Notes: a model not told the origin generated them from the letters alone. A stretch of DNA of 64,000 nucleotides from an uncultured Sedimentitalea sp. (GCA_947504115.1 CANNGH010000009.1:1-64000), one strand, 5' to 3'. Numbered from the stretch's first letter, positions 27,147-37,473 are shown. Made by a program: numbers and translations.

Positions 27147-28153
27147 AGGCACCCCAGACCACGCGCCCGCGTCTGGGCTTTCTCGGTCTGGGCTGGATCG
27201 GGCGGTTGCGGATGCAGGCGTTGGCCGACACCGGTCTGGCCGAGATCGTGGCGCTGGCCGATCCGGTGGCGGAATGTCTGGCCGAGGCCCACGCGCTGGC
27301 CCCCGGCGCGGCGCGCGGCGGGGATCTTGACGATCTGCTGGCCGAGGGCTGCGACGGCATCGTGATCGCCACCCCGAGCGCGCTGCATGCCGGACAGACA
27401 ATCGCCGCCCTGACCCATGGCGCGGCAGTGTTCTGCCAGAAGCCGCTGGGCCGTGACCCGGGCGAGGCCGCGCGCGCCGTCGCCGCCGCGCAGGCGGCCG
27501 ACCGCCTGCTGGGGCTCGATCTGTGCTATCGTCATACCGCCGCGATGCAGGCGGTGCGGGAAATCGTGCGGCAGGGCGATATCGGTGCTGTCTTTGCTGC
27601 CGATCTGGTGTTTCACAACGCTTATGGCCCGGACAAGCCGTGGTTCTACGATCCGGCGCTGTCGGGGGGCGGCTGCGTCATGGATCTGGGGGTGCATCTG
27701 GTGGATCTGGCGCTCTGGGTGCTGGACTTCCCGCCGGTCACCGGCGTGTCGGCGCAGCTTTTCGCCGGCGGCCAATCCCTCGCCGCGCGCGACAGGGTCG
27801 AGGATTACGCCATCGTCACGCTGGAACTTGGATCCGGAGCAGTGGTGCGGATCGCCTGTTCCTGGAACCTCTCGGCGGGGCGGGACGCGGTGATCGGGGC
27901 GGATTTCCACGGCACGCGGGGCGGTGTCTCGATGCGCAACCGGGGCGGCTCGTTCTTCGATTTCGAGGCCCGCCACCACACCGGCACCGCCAGCCGCCTG
28001 CTGGCCGAACCGCCAGACGACTGGGGCGGGCGGGCGCTTGCCGAATGGACCCGGCGGCTGGCGCGCGGCGAGGGCCACGATCCGGCGGCTGAAAATCTGG
28101 TGGAGCTTTCGCGCGTCGTCAACCGCATCTACGACGCGGCGCTGGTGTCATAG
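27137..28153 (+). CDS. Gfo/Idh/MocA-family sugar oxidoreductase
   Basis: About 338 residues from the ATG at 27137, inside the end of the dehydrogenase gene. It has the N-terminal Rossmann GFLGLGWIGRLRM, the family motif around FCQKPLGRD (the Lys of EKP) and a central GGGCVMDLGVHLVDLALWVL that lines the sugar site. A GTG at 27128 would add three residues. The family oxidises or reduces sugars, inositols and related polyols with NAD(P). Coupling to the dehydrogenase and facing of the glycan operon suggest a role in making an unusual sugar or trimming one. Confidence 0.85.
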   Translation: MPLEAPQTTRPRLGFLGLGWIGRLRMQALADTGLAEIVALADPVAECLAEAHALAPGAARGGDLDDLLAEGCDGIVIATPSALHAGQTIAALTHGAAVFCQKPLGRDPGEAARAVAAAQAADRLLGLDLCYRHTAAMQAVREIVRQGDIGAVFAADLVFHNAYGPDKPWFYDPALSGGGCVMDLGVHLVDLALWVLDFPPVTGVSAQLFAGGQSLAARDRVEDYAIVTLELGSGAVVRIACSWNLSAGRDAVIGADFHGTRGGVSMRNRGGSFFDFEARHHTGTASRLLAEPPDDWGGRALAEWTRRLARGEGHDPAAENLVELSRVVNRIYDAALVS

Positions 28154-28276
28154 GCTCGATGATCTGGTTTGGGGGGCTTTCCCTCGAAGTGATCAATCGG
28201 GATGTTTTCGGGATGACACTCCCCGGATTGTTTGCCAACATGACGGCAGCACAGAAACCTATAGGGGAGGGCGTCG

Positions 28277-28579
28277 ATGCTACTCAGCATGCACGAGCAG
28301 GAACGGCTCATGGTCTACACGGCCGGCAAGCTTGCGCTGGAGCGCAAGGAGCGGGGGCTGAAGCTGAACCTGCCGGAGGCGACGGCGCTGCTGACCTCCT
28401 ATCTTCTCGAAGGCGCGCGCGACGGCGAGACGGTGACCGATCTGATGGAATCGGGGCGCAACGTGCTCAGCCGCGACGACGTGATGGAGGGTGTCCCCGA
28501 AATGATCGCCCAGATCCAGGTCGAGGCGACCTTTCCCGACGGCACCAAACTTGTCACAGTGATGGAGCCGATCCGATGA
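28277..28579 (+). CDS. ureA: Urease gamma subunit
   Basis: UreA is one of three structural subunits of the nickel urease, which hydrolyses urea to ammonia and carbamate in the cytoplasm. The 100-residue product starts [20 protein letters not shown] and has the family [16 protein letters not shown] and the C-terminal [14 protein letters not shown]. The length is normal. GGGAGG lies 5 bases before the ATG. The stop overlaps the ureB start by 4 bp. Confidence 0.96.
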   Translation: MLLSMHEQERLMVYTAGKLALERKERGLKLNLPEATALLTSYLLEGARDGETVTDLMESGRNVLSRDDVMEGVPEMIAQIQVEATFPDGTKLVTVMEPIR

Positions 28580-29142
28580 CCCGCAAACTCAACCCTTTCG
28601 CGCAGCTTGCAGCGGACAATGCAAGCCGGGCAGACGCGGGCCGCGCCGCCCATCCGACCGACGATCCGGGCCGCGACTATGACCAGACCAGTTCCGAGGC
28701 AAAGGAACAGACACGGTCCTCCGGCCCCAGCGGACCCAGCGAGCCGCGCCGCCCCGGCGGCGGCACACGGCAGGCCCCGCGCCGCCAGACCGAAGAGGCG
28801 CTGGACGACGAGACCGATCCGCTCATCCCCGGCGAGATCCTTTATGCCGAGGGCGACGTCATCATCAACGAGGGGCTGGAGGTCACGACCATCCGCGTCG
28901 CCAACACCTCCGACCGCCCGATCTAGATCGGCTCGCATTTCCATTTCGCCGAGGTGAACGCGGCGCTCGACTTCGACCGCGACGCCGCATGGGGCAAGCG
29001 CCTTGCGGTGCTGTCCGGCGGGGCGGAGCGGTTCGAACCCGGTGCCGTTCTGGAGGTGAACCTGGTGCCGATCATGGGCAAGCGCATCGTTCTGGGCCTG
29101 CGCGGCCTGTGCAAGGGAGGGCTTGACAATGCAAAAGATTGA
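28576..29142 (+). pseudogene. ureB: Urease beta subunit interrupted by an in-frame TAG
   Basis: The frame starts at 28576 ([17 protein letters not shown]) and runs 116 codons to TAG at 28924-28926. The same frame then continues without change for 71 codons (IGSHFHFAEVNAALDF to [10 protein letters not shown]), which is the rest of UreB. The UreB core normally reads RPIQ-V/I-GSHFHF, so a Gln codon CAG has become TAG. The peptide before the stop lacks most of the beta fold and should not assemble. Ahead of the core (LIPGEILYAEGD) is an unusual 82-residue Gly/Pro/charged extension. A sequencing error, suppression or true inactivation are all possible. Confidence 0.9.
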
Positions 29143-30838
29143 TCGCCGCGAATACGTGGCCTCTTACGGGCCGACCAAGGGCGACCGCATCCGCCTGGCC
29201 GATACTTGCCTGACGATCGAAGTCGAGGAAGACCGCTCCGGCGGGGGCGACGAATCCGTCTTCGGCGGCGGCAAGTCGATCCGCGAGTCGATGGGCCAAT
29301 CCTCGCATACCCGCGCGCAAGGCACGCCCGATCTGGTCATCACCGGCGCGGTCATTCTGGATCATTGGGGGATCATCAAGGCCGACATCGGCATCCGCGA
29401 CGGGCGCATCGTGGGCATCGGCAAATCCGGCAACCCCGACACGATGGACGGGATCGACCCGGCGCTGGTCATCGGCCCCTCGACCGAGATCATGGCGGGC
29501 AACGGGTTGATCGCGACGGCGGGCGCGGTCGACACGCATGTGCATTTCGTCGGCCCGCAAATGCTGCAACTGGCGCTCGCCTCGGGCGTCACCACCGTCA
29601 CCGGCGGCGGCACCGGCCCGACCGAAGGGTCCAAGGCCACGCTGGCCACCCCCGGTTCCTGGTGGATGGAGCGGATGCTGGAAGGGTTCGATCCCTGGCC
29701 GGTCAACGTGCTGTTTCTCGGGCGCGGCAACACCATGTCGAAAGAGGCGATGTGGGAACAGCTGCGCGGCGGTGTCGGCGGCTTCAAGCTGCACGAGGAT
29801 TGGGGTTCGACCCCCGCGGTGATCGACGCCTGCCTGTCGGTGGCCGAGGACTCGGGCGTTCAGGTCGCGATCCACTCGGACACGCTGAACGAGGCGGGGT
29901 TCGTCGAGGATCTGCTGAAAGCCGTCGCGGGCCGCACCTTCCACGCCTTCCATACCGAGGGCGCGGGCGGCGGACACGCGCCCGATATCATCTCCATCGC
30001 GGGCGAGCGCAACGTGCTGCCCGCCTCGACCAACCCGACGCGGCCCTTCACGCGCAACACGGTGGCCGAGCATCTGGACATGGTGATGGTCGCCCACCAC
30101 CTGAACCCGCAGGTGCCCAACGACCTGGCCTTTGCCGAAAGCCGTGTGCGCGCGGGCACCATTGCCGCCGAGGATATCCTGCAGGACATGGGCGCGATTT
30201 CCATCATGTCGTCGGATGCGCAGGCGATGGGCCGGATCGGCGAGACGGTGATGCGAAGCTGGCAGACCGCGCACCAGATGAAGAAGCTGCGCGGCTCCCT
30301 GCCGGGCGATGATCGCGCCGACAACATGCGCGCGCGGCGCTATGTGGCGAAATACACGATCTGCCCGGCCGTCGCGCACGGGATGGAGCGCGAGATCGGC
30401 TCCATTGAAGTGGGCAAGAAGGCCGATATCGTGATGTGGCAACCCGCCCTGTTCGGCGTGCGGCCCCATACCGTGTTCACCGGCGGGATGGTGGCGACGG
30501 CGGCACTGGGCGATCCCAACGCGTCGATCCCGACACCGCAACCGGTCATGGAGCGGACCGGCTACAACGTGCATTCGCCCGCCTCGGGGGCGACCAGCCT
30601 CGCCTTCGTCTCACAAGCGGCGATGGATGACGGGTTGGCGGACAGGATCAACACCTCCCGCCGCTTCGTCGCGATCGAGAGCACGCGCGGGCGCACCAAG
30701 GAGGACATGCCGGAAAACACCGCCCTGCCCCGGATCGAGGTCGATCCCGACACCTATTCGGTCAAGATCGACGGCGAGATCGCCGATCACGAACCGGCCA
30801 GCGAAGTGCCGATGGCGCAACGATACTTCCTGTTCTGA
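29129..30838 (+). CDS. ureC: Urease alpha (catalytic) subunit, flap Cys replaced by Ala
   Basis: The 569-residue protein carries the nickel site: HVHF, the carbamylated Lys in [10 protein letters not shown], the His in [12 protein letters not shown] and the Asp in [10 protein letters not shown] are all present. The flexible flap, normally VCHHL with the mobile cysteine, reads MVAHHLNP, so the residue equivalent to Cys319/322 is Ala322. I chose the ATG at 29129 ([10 protein letters not shown]), behind AAGGGAGGG and overlapping the ureB end by 14 bp. The length is normal and there is no sign of decay in this gene, in contrast to ureB. Confidence 0.95.
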   Translation: MQKIDRREYVASYGPTKGDRIRLADTCLTIEVEEDRSGGGDESVFGGGKSIRESMGQSSHTRAQGTPDLVITGAVILDHWGIIKADIGIRDGRIVGIGKSGNPDTMDGIDPALVIGPSTEIMAGNGLIATAGAVDTHVHFVGPQMLQLALASGVTTVTGGGTGPTEGSKATLATPGSWWMERMLEGFDPWPVNVLFLGRGNTMSKEAMWEQLRGGVGGFKLHEDWGSTPAVIDACLSVAEDSGVQVAIHSDTLNEAGFVEDLLKAVAGRTFHAFHTEGAGGGHAPDIISIAGERNVLPASTNPTRPFTRNTVAEHLDMVMVAHHLNPQVPNDLAFAESRVRAGTIAAEDILQDMGAISIMSSDAQAMGRIGETVMRSWQTAHQMKKLRGSLPGDDRADNMRARRYVAKYTICPAVAHGMEREIGSIEVGKKADIVMWQPALFGVRPHTVFTGGMVATAALGDPNASIPTPQPVMERTGYNVHSPASGATSLAFVSQAAMDDGLADRINTSRRFVAIESTRGRTKEDMPENTALPRIEVDPDTYSVKIDGEIADHEPASEVPMAQRYFLF

Positions 30839-30839
30839 A

Positions 30840-31526
30840 ATGGAAGCTGCCGGAATGGAAAGGCAGGCGGCGCTGTTGCTGCTGGCGGATGGGCGTCTGC
30901 CTGCCGGGGGCTATGCCCATTCCGGCGGGCTGGAACCGGCTGTCACGGCGGGACGCGTCGCCGATATGGCGGGGCTGGAGAGGTTCCTGATCGGACGGGC
31001 GGAAACCGCGGGATTGATCGCGGCGGCTTTCGCAGCGGCGGCTTGCCTGCGGGCGGCGAACGACGATTTCAGCGATCTGGCGGTGCTGGAGGCCGAGCTT
31101 GACGCGCGCACGCCGTCGCCCGAATTGCGCAAGGTCTCGCGCGATCTGGGGCGGCAATTGCGCCGCGCCATGAGCAGCATCCACCCCCATCCGCACTTCG
31201 CCGCTCTGGGAACCGCGCCGCATCAGCCGATCGTGATGGGGGTCGCGGCGGCGGTTCTGGGTCTTGGCCCGCGCGATGCCGCATTGGCGATCCTGCATGA
31301 GAACAATTCCGGCGCGGCGGCGGCGGCGGCCAAGCTGATGCGCGTCGATCCGTTTCATGTGCATGCCATCCTCGCCCGGATGACGCAACGGCTGGATGCG
31401 CTGGCGGGGCGGGCAGCGGTTGCTGCCGACGGCCCGCCCGCCGATCTGCCTGCCCCCGGCGCGCCGCTGTCCGACATCGCCGCCGAGCATCACAGGAGGC
31501 GGGATGTACGACTCTTCGCGTCATAA
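30840..31526 (+). CDS. ureF: Urease accessory protein UreF
   Basis: UreF joins UreD and UreG to load nickel into the urease active site. The product has 228 residues from the ATG at 30840, one base after the ureC stop, or 223 from the second ATG. It has the UreF start (LLLLADGRLPAGGYAHSGGL) and a helical body with GTAPHQPIVMGVAAAVLG. The length is normal. No ureE lies between ureC and ureF, unlike the common ureABCEFG order. The stop overlaps ureD by 23 bp. Confidence 0.92.
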   Translation: MEAAGMERQAALLLLADGRLPAGGYAHSGGLEPAVTAGRVADMAGLERFLIGRAETAGLIAAAFAAAACLRAANDDFSDLAVLEAELDARTPSPELRKVSRDLGRQLRRAMSSIHPHPHFAALGTAPHQPIVMGVAAAVLGLGPRDAALAILHENNSGAAAAAAKLMRVDPFHVHAILARMTQRLDALAGRAAVAADGPPADLPAPGAPLSDIAAEHHRRRDVRLFAS

Positions 31527-32334
31527 CCCGACCCCCGGCCCCGTCGGCGCCATGTCCGCGCGCGCGGTCCTGTCCAGTGCGCCCGGCCCGAGGGGCAGCA
31601 GCCACATCCAGACGCTGCGATCCGACGGGCCGCTGGTGCTGCGCAAGAGCAACCCCAAGGGGCCCGAGCCGCTGACCCAGAGGCGCCCCGATGTGGCGCG
31701 CGTCGCCCTTGCCGCCGGAACCGCGGGACCGCTGGGCGGGGATGATTATGCGCTCGACGTGCGGGTCGGGGCGGGCAGCACGTTGGTGCTGCAAGAGGTC
31801 TCGGCGATGCTGGTCCTGCCGGGCCTGGGCGGCGCGACATCGCACATGTCGATCACCGTGCGGGTCGAGGCCGGGGCCACGTTCGTCTGGCTGGCCGAAC
31901 CGATCATCGCGGCGCATCGCTGCAACCACCGCCACGACGTGCGCATCGCGCTTGCGCCCGATGCGCGGATGATCCTGCGCGAGGAGATCCTGCTGGGCCG
32001 TCATGGCGAGGCCGCCGGCGATTTCGCAAGCCGGTTGCGCATCACGCGCGGCGATGCCGCCCTTTATGACCAGCAGATCGATTTCGGGCCGGCACGCGAT
32101 GGCTGGGACGGGGCCGCCGTTCTGGACCGGAACCGCGCGGTCGGGTCGGTGATCGCGGTCGATCCCGACTGGACCGATACGCCCCCGCCCGCGCAACCCT
32201 ATCACGCAACTGCCGCGCTGACACCGCTGGCCGGACCGGGCGTCGCCATCGGCGCGGTCGCACCCGACAGCCTGTCCCTGCGCCATCTTCTGATGCGCGG
32301 CGTGAACGAACTCGGCCCGCCCTGGGCCATCTGA
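31504..32334 (+). CDS. ureD: Urease accessory protein UreD
   Basis: UreD (UreH) is the scaffold that binds apo-urease and guides nickel from UreG. The 276 residues from the ATG at 31504 follow a strong AGGAGG site. The beta-rich body has [20 protein letters not shown] and the family-typical [14 protein letters not shown] and [19 protein letters not shown] segments. Its position between ureF and ureG is unusual, since UreD is often encoded first. It ends 13 bp before ureG. Confidence 0.9.
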   Translation: MYDSSRHNPTPGPVGAMSARAVLSSAPGPRGSSHIQTLRSDGPLVLRKSNPKGPEPLTQRRPDVARVALAAGTAGPLGGDDYALDVRVGAGSTLVLQEVSAMLVLPGLGGATSHMSITVRVEAGATFVWLAEPIIAAHRCNHRHDVRIALAPDARMILREEILLGRHGEAAGDFASRLRITRGDAALYDQQIDFGPARDGWDGAAVLDRNRAVGSVIAVDPDWTDTPPPAQPYHATAALTPLAGPGVAIGAVAPDSLSLRHLLMRGVNELGPPWAI

Positions 32335-32347
32335 AGGAGACACCCCC

Positions 32348-33064
32348 ATGCATGACCACATGACCGACCCGAAAACCCGCGCCCTGCGCCTTGGCGTGGC
32401 CGGCCCCGTGGGCACCGGCAAAAGCTCGGTGATCGCCACGATCTGCCGCCACCTGCGCGACGAGTTCGCGCTCGGGGTCATCACCAACGACATCTACACG
32501 GACGAGGACGCCCGGTTCCTGAAATCCGAAGGCGTGCTGCCCGAGGACCGCATCCGCGCCGTCGAGACCGGTTCCTGTCCGCATACGGCGATCCGCGACG
32601 ATGTGACGATGAACCTGATCGCGGTCGAGGACATGGAGCGCGATTTCGCCCCGCTCGACATCGTGCTGGTGGAAAGCGGCGGCGACAATCTGACCGCGAC
32701 GTTCTCTCCGGCGCTGGTGGATGCGCAGATCTTCGTGCTGGACGTGGCCGGGGGCGGCGATGTCGCCCGCAAGGGCGGGCCGGGGATCAGCGGCGCCGAC
32801 CTGCTGGTCATCAACAAGATCGACCTCGGCCCGCATGTGGATGTGGACGTGGATCAAATGGTTGCCGACGCCGAAAAGGCCCGCGACGGCGGTCCGGTCC
32901 TGGCGCTGTCGCGCAAGCACCCCGACACGGTGGAAAAACTGTGCGACTGGGTGCGCGCGATGCACACGGCCTATGCCTCTGGCGGGCACGTTCCGGTCGA
33001 TCCCGGCCCGATGGCACCGCACCATCATGCCCATGATCACGGCCATACCCACAGCCACGATTGA
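32348..33064 (+). CDS. ureG: Urease accessory GTPase UreG with His-rich tail
   Basis: UreG is the GTPase that powers nickel delivery to urease. The 238 residues include the P-loop GPVGTGKSS (about 19-27), the [13 protein letters not shown] nickel-relay motif, [15 protein letters not shown] and the NKID nucleotide motif. The last 14 residues are mostly His ([14 protein letters not shown]). A His-rich tail on UreG could hold nickel and partly replace the missing UreE; that is an inference. AAGGAGA lies before the ATG. Confidence 0.95.
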   Translation: MHDHMTDPKTRALRLGVAGPVGTGKSSVIATICRHLRDEFALGVITNDIYTDEDARFLKSEGVLPEDRIRAVETGSCPHTAIRDDVTMNLIAVEDMERDFAPLDIVLVESGGDNLTATFSPALVDAQIFVLDVAGGGDVARKGGPGISGADLLVINKIDLGPHVDVDVDQMVADAEKARDGGPVLALSRKHPDTVEKLCDWVRAMHTAYASGGHVPVDPGPMAPHHHAHDHGHTHSHD

Positions 33065-33110
33065 CGGCTAACATCGGACGGACGAACCGGGCGCAAGCTG
33101 AAAGGTGGCG

Positions 33111-34208
33111 ATGGACAGTCTTGGCTGGCAGATAAAACACGCATTGCGCATGGTCGTGTCCGGCTCGGGTGCGTATCTGCTGGTCTTCGGGCTGGGTCTT
33201 CAGGTGGATTTCTCGGCCGTCATCACCGCCATTTTCGTCACGCAAAGCAATCTGGGCGGATCCTATCGCGTGGCGGTCGAGCAGTTCTTCGCGTCGATTG
33301 TCGGTGCGGTCTGCGGCGCGGGCGCCGCCGCATTGATGCTGCCGCAGGATCCCGTATCGACGGCCATCGCGCTGGTCATCGCCCTGACGCCGCTGGCCCT
33401 GCTCGGGGCGCGCTCGCCGGGGTTCCGGGTGGCGCCGATCAGCGCGGTGATCATCCTGCTGGAAGGGCCGGGATTCGAGATCGATACGCTGACGCTCGCC
33501 TTTGACCGGGTGCTGGGTGTCGCGCTTGGCTGCGGCGCCGGGGTGGTGGTGTCCCTGACCGTGTTTCCCGCGCGCGCCCTGTCGGCCGCCGTCGAAACCG
33601 CCGGCAGGGTCGCGGCCCTGCTGGCCCGGCAGATGCAGCTTCTGGCCAAGGGCGAACCATCGCTGCCCGGCGAGCACGGCGCGCTTGCGGCGCAGGTGCG
33701 CGAGAACCTCGTGCAGCTTGGCGATCTGGTGGAAGAGGCCGAGCATGAGCGACGCGGACGCTCCACGCGCTATTCCGGCACACCTCGCCTGCTGCGGACC
33801 CTGCGCAGACTGCGCCACGATACGGACATGCTGCGCCGGGCGGGCCGCGATATCGGCAGCGACGCGCTGCCGGCCAGCATCTCCGCGCCCTGGTGCAAGG
33901 CCGCCGAGAGCGCCGCCAAAACCTTGCGCGGCATCGAGCGCAGTCTCGCCGGCGAGGACGTGCCCGACGATTTCGATACGCTGAGCCCGGCCGTGCGCGC
34001 TTATCTCGCCGCTTTGGAGGATATACGGAAAAGCGGCGAGGCGGCGACATTGTCGACCGCCACCCTTCGGCGCATGTTCGGGATCGGGTTCACGCTGGAT
34101 CAGCTTCGCCGCGATATCGGTGACATGATCGAGATCGCGCGAGACGCCCCGAAACCGCGACCGGGCGTTGTCGCCGCCATCAAAGGCTGGCGGTCGGCGC
34201 GCGGTTGA
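33111..34208 (+). CDS. FUSC-family (aromatic-acid-exporter-like) membrane protein
   Basis: The product has 365 residues from the ATG at 33111 behind GAAAGGTG. The first 165 residues form about five membrane helices (IKHALRMVVSGSGAYLLVFG, ALVIALTPLALLGA). The rest is a soluble helical domain with charged coiled segments (LVQLGDLVEEAEHERRG), the usual FUSC/ArAE layout. Such proteins export aromatic acids or other amphiphiles. It follows ureG by 46 bp, so it may be read through from the urease operon, but no functional link is evident. Confidence 0.8.
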   Translation: MDSLGWQIKHALRMVVSGSGAYLLVFGLGLQVDFSAVITAIFVTQSNLGGSYRVAVEQFFASIVGAVCGAGAAALMLPQDPVSTAIALVIALTPLALLGARSPGFRVAPISAVIILLEGPGFEIDTLTLAFDRVLGVALGCGAGVVVSLTVFPARALSAAVETAGRVAALLARQMQLLAKGEPSLPGEHGALAAQVRENLVQLGDLVEEAEHERRGRSTRYSGTPRLLRTLRRLRHDTDMLRRAGRDIGSDALPASISAPWCKAAESAAKTLRGIERSLAGEDVPDDFDTLSPAVRAYLAALEDIRKSGEAATLSTATLRRMFGIGFTLDQLRRDIGDMIEIARDAPKPRPGVVAAIKGWRSARG

Positions 34209-34426
34209 CGCGGGGCTTTCCCGTCCGCCAGACAGGTTTCGCCGACAGGCCGTGATGGGCCACGGTCAGGAAGACGCGTATGGATTCACGAGCGCCCCTG
34301 TGTTATTGTTACGTTAATCGCAATAGTGAATGCAACATTATCGCCCTTCACGGCAATGGTTCACCGGCCTATATCGGGTGCAAGGTAACACGGCCCCTCG
34401 CCTGCCCACACAGAAAGGAACCCACG

Positions 34427-34843
<417 letters not shown>

Positions 34844-34870
34844 ACCCAACCTGATCAACGGAGACCGATA

Positions 34871-35461
34871 ATGTCTGTCAAACTTGCCATAATCTATTAT
34901 TCCACCTACGGCACCAACCACCAGATGGCCACCATCGCGGCCGAGGCCGCAAAGGCCGCGGGTGCGGAGGTGCGCCTGCTGAAAGCGCCGGAAACCGCGC
35001 CCGAAGACGTCGTCGCCGGTGTCGATGCGTGGAAGGCACAGGCCGAAAAGATGGCCGATATTCCCGAAGCGACGGTCGAGGACATGGAATGGGCGAATGC
35101 CTATCTCGTTTCCGCACCCACCCGGTTCGGAATCATGGCCAGCCAGATGCGGGCCTTCATCGACACGCTGGGCGGGGTCTGGGGCAAGGGCGGTCTCGCG
35201 AACAAGCCGGTCTCGGCGATGACATCCGCGCAGAATACCCATGGCGGGCAGGAAACGACGCTGGTGTCCTTCTATGCCACGGTCATGCACTGGGGCGGGA
35301 TCGTCGTCGCGCCCGGCTATACCGACGAGGTGATCTACAAGACCGGCGGCAACCCCTATGGCTACAGCCACAATGCGGGCGAGGATTTCTCGGACGAGGC
35401 CAAAACCGCCATCGGCCATCAGGCGCGGCGTCTGGTCGAGATCGCGGGCAAGCTGGCCTGA
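34871..35461 (+). CDS. wrbA: NAD(P)H:quinone oxidoreductase, WrbA type
   Basis: This 196-residue flavodoxin-like enzyme reduces quinones by two electrons with FMN, avoiding radical semiquinones. It has the FMN phosphate loop [12 protein letters not shown] near residue 9, [18 protein letters not shown] and the aromatic [11 protein letters not shown] segment typical of WrbA. The length is normal. It lies between doxX and a glutathionyl-hydroquinone reductase, pointing to joint quinone detoxification. Confidence 0.93.
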   Translation: MSVKLAIIYYSTYGTNHQMATIAAEAAKAAGAEVRLLKAPETAPEDVVAGVDAWKAQAEKMADIPEATVEDMEWANAYLVSAPTRFGIMASQMRAFIDTLGGVWGKGGLANKPVSAMTSAQNTHGGQETTLVSFYATVMHWGGIVVAPGYTDEVIYKTGGNPYGYSHNAGEDFSDEAKTAIGHQARRLVEIAGKLA

Positions 35462-35509
35462 CGACCCCGCCGCCTCGGATCCGCTTTTTCCTGAAAGGAT
35501 GGACACAAC

Positions 35510-36478
35510 ATGGGACTTCTCGTCGATGGAACCTGGCATGACCAGTGGTATGACACGTCCAGCACCGGGGGCCGCTTCGTGCGCGGCGACTCGCAGTTTC
35601 GCAACTGGGTCAGGCCTGACGGCAGCGCCGGCCCCACCGGCGAGGGGGGCTTCAAGGCCGAGGCGGGGCGCTATCACCTTTACGTCTCGCTGGCCTGCCC
35701 ATGGGCCAACCGCACGCTGATCCTGCGCAGCCTCAAGGGGCTTGAGGACATGATCGGCGTCTCGGTGGTGAACCCCTACATGCGCGAGAACGGCTGGACC
35801 TTCGCGCCCGGCCCCGGCGTGATCCCCGATCCCGGCAACGCGGATTACATGTACCAGGTCTATCTGCGCGCCGACCCAAACTATTCGGGCCGCGTCACGG
35901 TGCCGGTGCTGTGGGATCTGGAGCGAAACACCATCGTCAACAACGAATCCGCCGACATCATCCGGATGCTGAATTCGGCCTTCGACGGCATCGGGGCAAA
36001 GGACGGCGATTATGCACCGGCCGACCTGTTGCCGGAAATCGACGAGATCAACGCCTTTACCTATGATGCCGTCAACAACGGCGTCTACAAGGCGGGCTTT
36101 GCCACCGATCAGGGCGTTTACGAGGAAGAGGTGCGCAATCTGTTCTCGGCGCTGGACCGGCTTGAGGAAAGGCTGGGCCAGCAGCGCTATCTGGTGGGCG
36201 ATCGGGTCACCGAGGCCGACTGGCGGCTGTTCACGACGTTGATCCGCTTCGATCCGGTCTATCACGGGCATTTCAAGTGCAACCTGAAGATGCTGAAAGA
36301 CTATGAGAACCTGTGGGGCTACACGCGCGAGCTGTATCAATGGCCGGGCATCAGGGAGACGGTGGATTTCGACCACATCAAGCAGCATTATTATCGCAGC
36401 CACGACACCATCAACCCCAACGGCATCGTGCCCGATGGTCCGGTCCTCGATCTGGATCAACCGCCGAACCGGGCGTGA
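35510..36478 (+). CDS. Glutathionyl-hydroquinone reductase (Xi-class GST)
   Basis: This 322-residue glutathione transferase of the Xi class (YqjG/PcpF/ECM4) reduces glutathionyl-hydroquinones to hydroquinones. The catalytic Cys63 is in SLACPWANRTL, and the N-terminal HDQWYDTSSTGGRFVR and NNESADIIRMLNSAF segments are characteristic. It follows wrbA by 48 bp. Quinone reduction by WrbA, clearing of glutathione adducts here and the DoxX membrane partner make a coherent quinone-stress unit. Confidence 0.92.
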   Translation: MGLLVDGTWHDQWYDTSSTGGRFVRGDSQFRNWVRPDGSAGPTGEGGFKAEAGRYHLYVSLACPWANRTLILRSLKGLEDMIGVSVVNPYMRENGWTFAPGPGVIPDPGNADYMYQVYLRADPNYSGRVTVPVLWDLERNTIVNNESADIIRMLNSAFDGIGAKDGDYAPADLLPEIDEINAFTYDAVNNGVYKAGFATDQGVYEEEVRNLFSALDRLEERLGQQRYLVGDRVTEADWRLFTTLIRFDPVYHGHFKCNLKMLKDYENLWGYTRELYQWPGIRETVDFDHIKQHYYRSHDTINPNGIVPDGPVLDLDQPPNRA

Positions 36479-36510
36479 CGCGGGGCCTTCAACGCGAAAG
36501 GAACCTTGAG

Positions 36511-37473
36511 ATGAGTTATGCGCCATGCCCCGATCCCGTTCTGGGTGACGCCGAAGGTGTGAATGCCATCGAAACCCTGATCGTGCCGCGTGCGGTCGAT
36601 CTGGGCGGGATGGAGGTGCGCCGCGCGCTGCCGTCGACCAAGCGGCAGATGGTCGGGCCGTTCATCTTTTTCGATCAGATGGGACCGGCGGAATTCCTGA
36701 CCGATCAGGGGATCGACGTGCGTCCGCATCCCCATATCAACCTGGCCACGCTGACCTATCTGTTCGAAGGCGAGATCCTGCATCGCGATTCACTGGGAAC
36801 CGAACAGACCATCCGCCCCGGTGCGGTGAACTGGATGAAGGCGGGGCGCGGTATCGTTCATTCCGAGCGCACATCGCAGGAACGCCGGAAAACCGGCCAG
36901 CGTCTGTTCGGCCTGCAGACATGGGTGGCCCTGCCCGAGGCCGACGAGGAAACCGCGCCCGATTTCATCCACTACGGCGCGGACGCATTGCCGCTGCTCG
37001 ACAGCGACGGGATCAGGGCGCGCATCATCGCGGGGGAGGCTTTCGGCCAGAAAAGCAGCCTCAAGACGGCGTCGGAAACCCTCTATGGCGATGTCGAACT
37101 GCAGGCGGGCAAAAGCGTGCCGATCGATGCCACCCATGAGGAACGCGCGCTTTACACGATTTCCGGCGAGATCGAGATCGCGGGCGACCGGTTCGGCAAG
37201 GGCCAGCTTCTGGTGCTGCGCCCCGGCGATGCGATCACGGTCAGGGCCACCACGGCCGCACGGTTCATGCTGTTCGGCGGCGCACCGATGGGCGGGCCGC
37301 GCTATATCTGGTGGAATTTCGTGTCCTCCCGCCCCGAGCGCATCGAAGCGGCGAAACAGGAATGGGCGAAGGGCCGGTTCGATACCGTGCCGGGGGACGA
37401 GGCGGATTTCATCCCCCTGCCCGACAGCATCGGCAAACCGCGCCGCGCCTTCGGTGGGGTCCGCTACCCCTGA
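36511..37473 (+). CDS. Pirin-family cupin protein
   Basis: This 320-residue bicupin starts MSYAPCPDPVLGDAEGVNAI. The metal-binding His set of pirins can be seen in RPHPHINLATLTYLFEGE (two His), HRDS and the Glu in HSERTS. Bacterial pirins are iron cupins, some with quercetinase activity, some acting as redox-linked regulators. It is the last gene of the DoxX/WrbA/hydroquinone-reductase group, 32 bp after the reductase, and may oxidise flavonoid- or catechol-like compounds. Confidence 0.9.
   Translation: MSYAPCPDPVLGDAEGVNAIETLIVPRAVDLGGMEVRRALPSTKRQMVGPFIFFDQMGPAEFLTDQGIDVRPHPHINLATLTYLFEGEILHRDSLGTEQTIRPGAVNWMKAGRGIVHSERTSQERRKTGQRLFGLQTWVALPEADEETAPDFIHYGADALPLLDSDGIRARIIAGEAFGQKSSLKTASETLYGDVELQAGKSVPIDATHEERALYTISGEIEIAGDRFGKGQLLVLRPGDAITVRATTAARFMLFGGAPMGGPRYIWWNFVSSRPERIEAAKQEWAKGRFDTVPGDEADFIPLPDSIGKPRRAFGGVRYP

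Noticed and set aside
28954-29142. A GTG-started 62-residue frame as an independent gene
   Set aside because: It is the continuation of UreB after the TAG in the same frame and ends at the normal UreB stop. No ribosome site precedes the GTG.
34300-34345. ATTG-N12-CAAT symmetry in the AT-rich stretch before the DoxX gene
   Set aside because: Only four bases match at each side and no matching regulator is encoded nearby. It may simply be promoter DNA.
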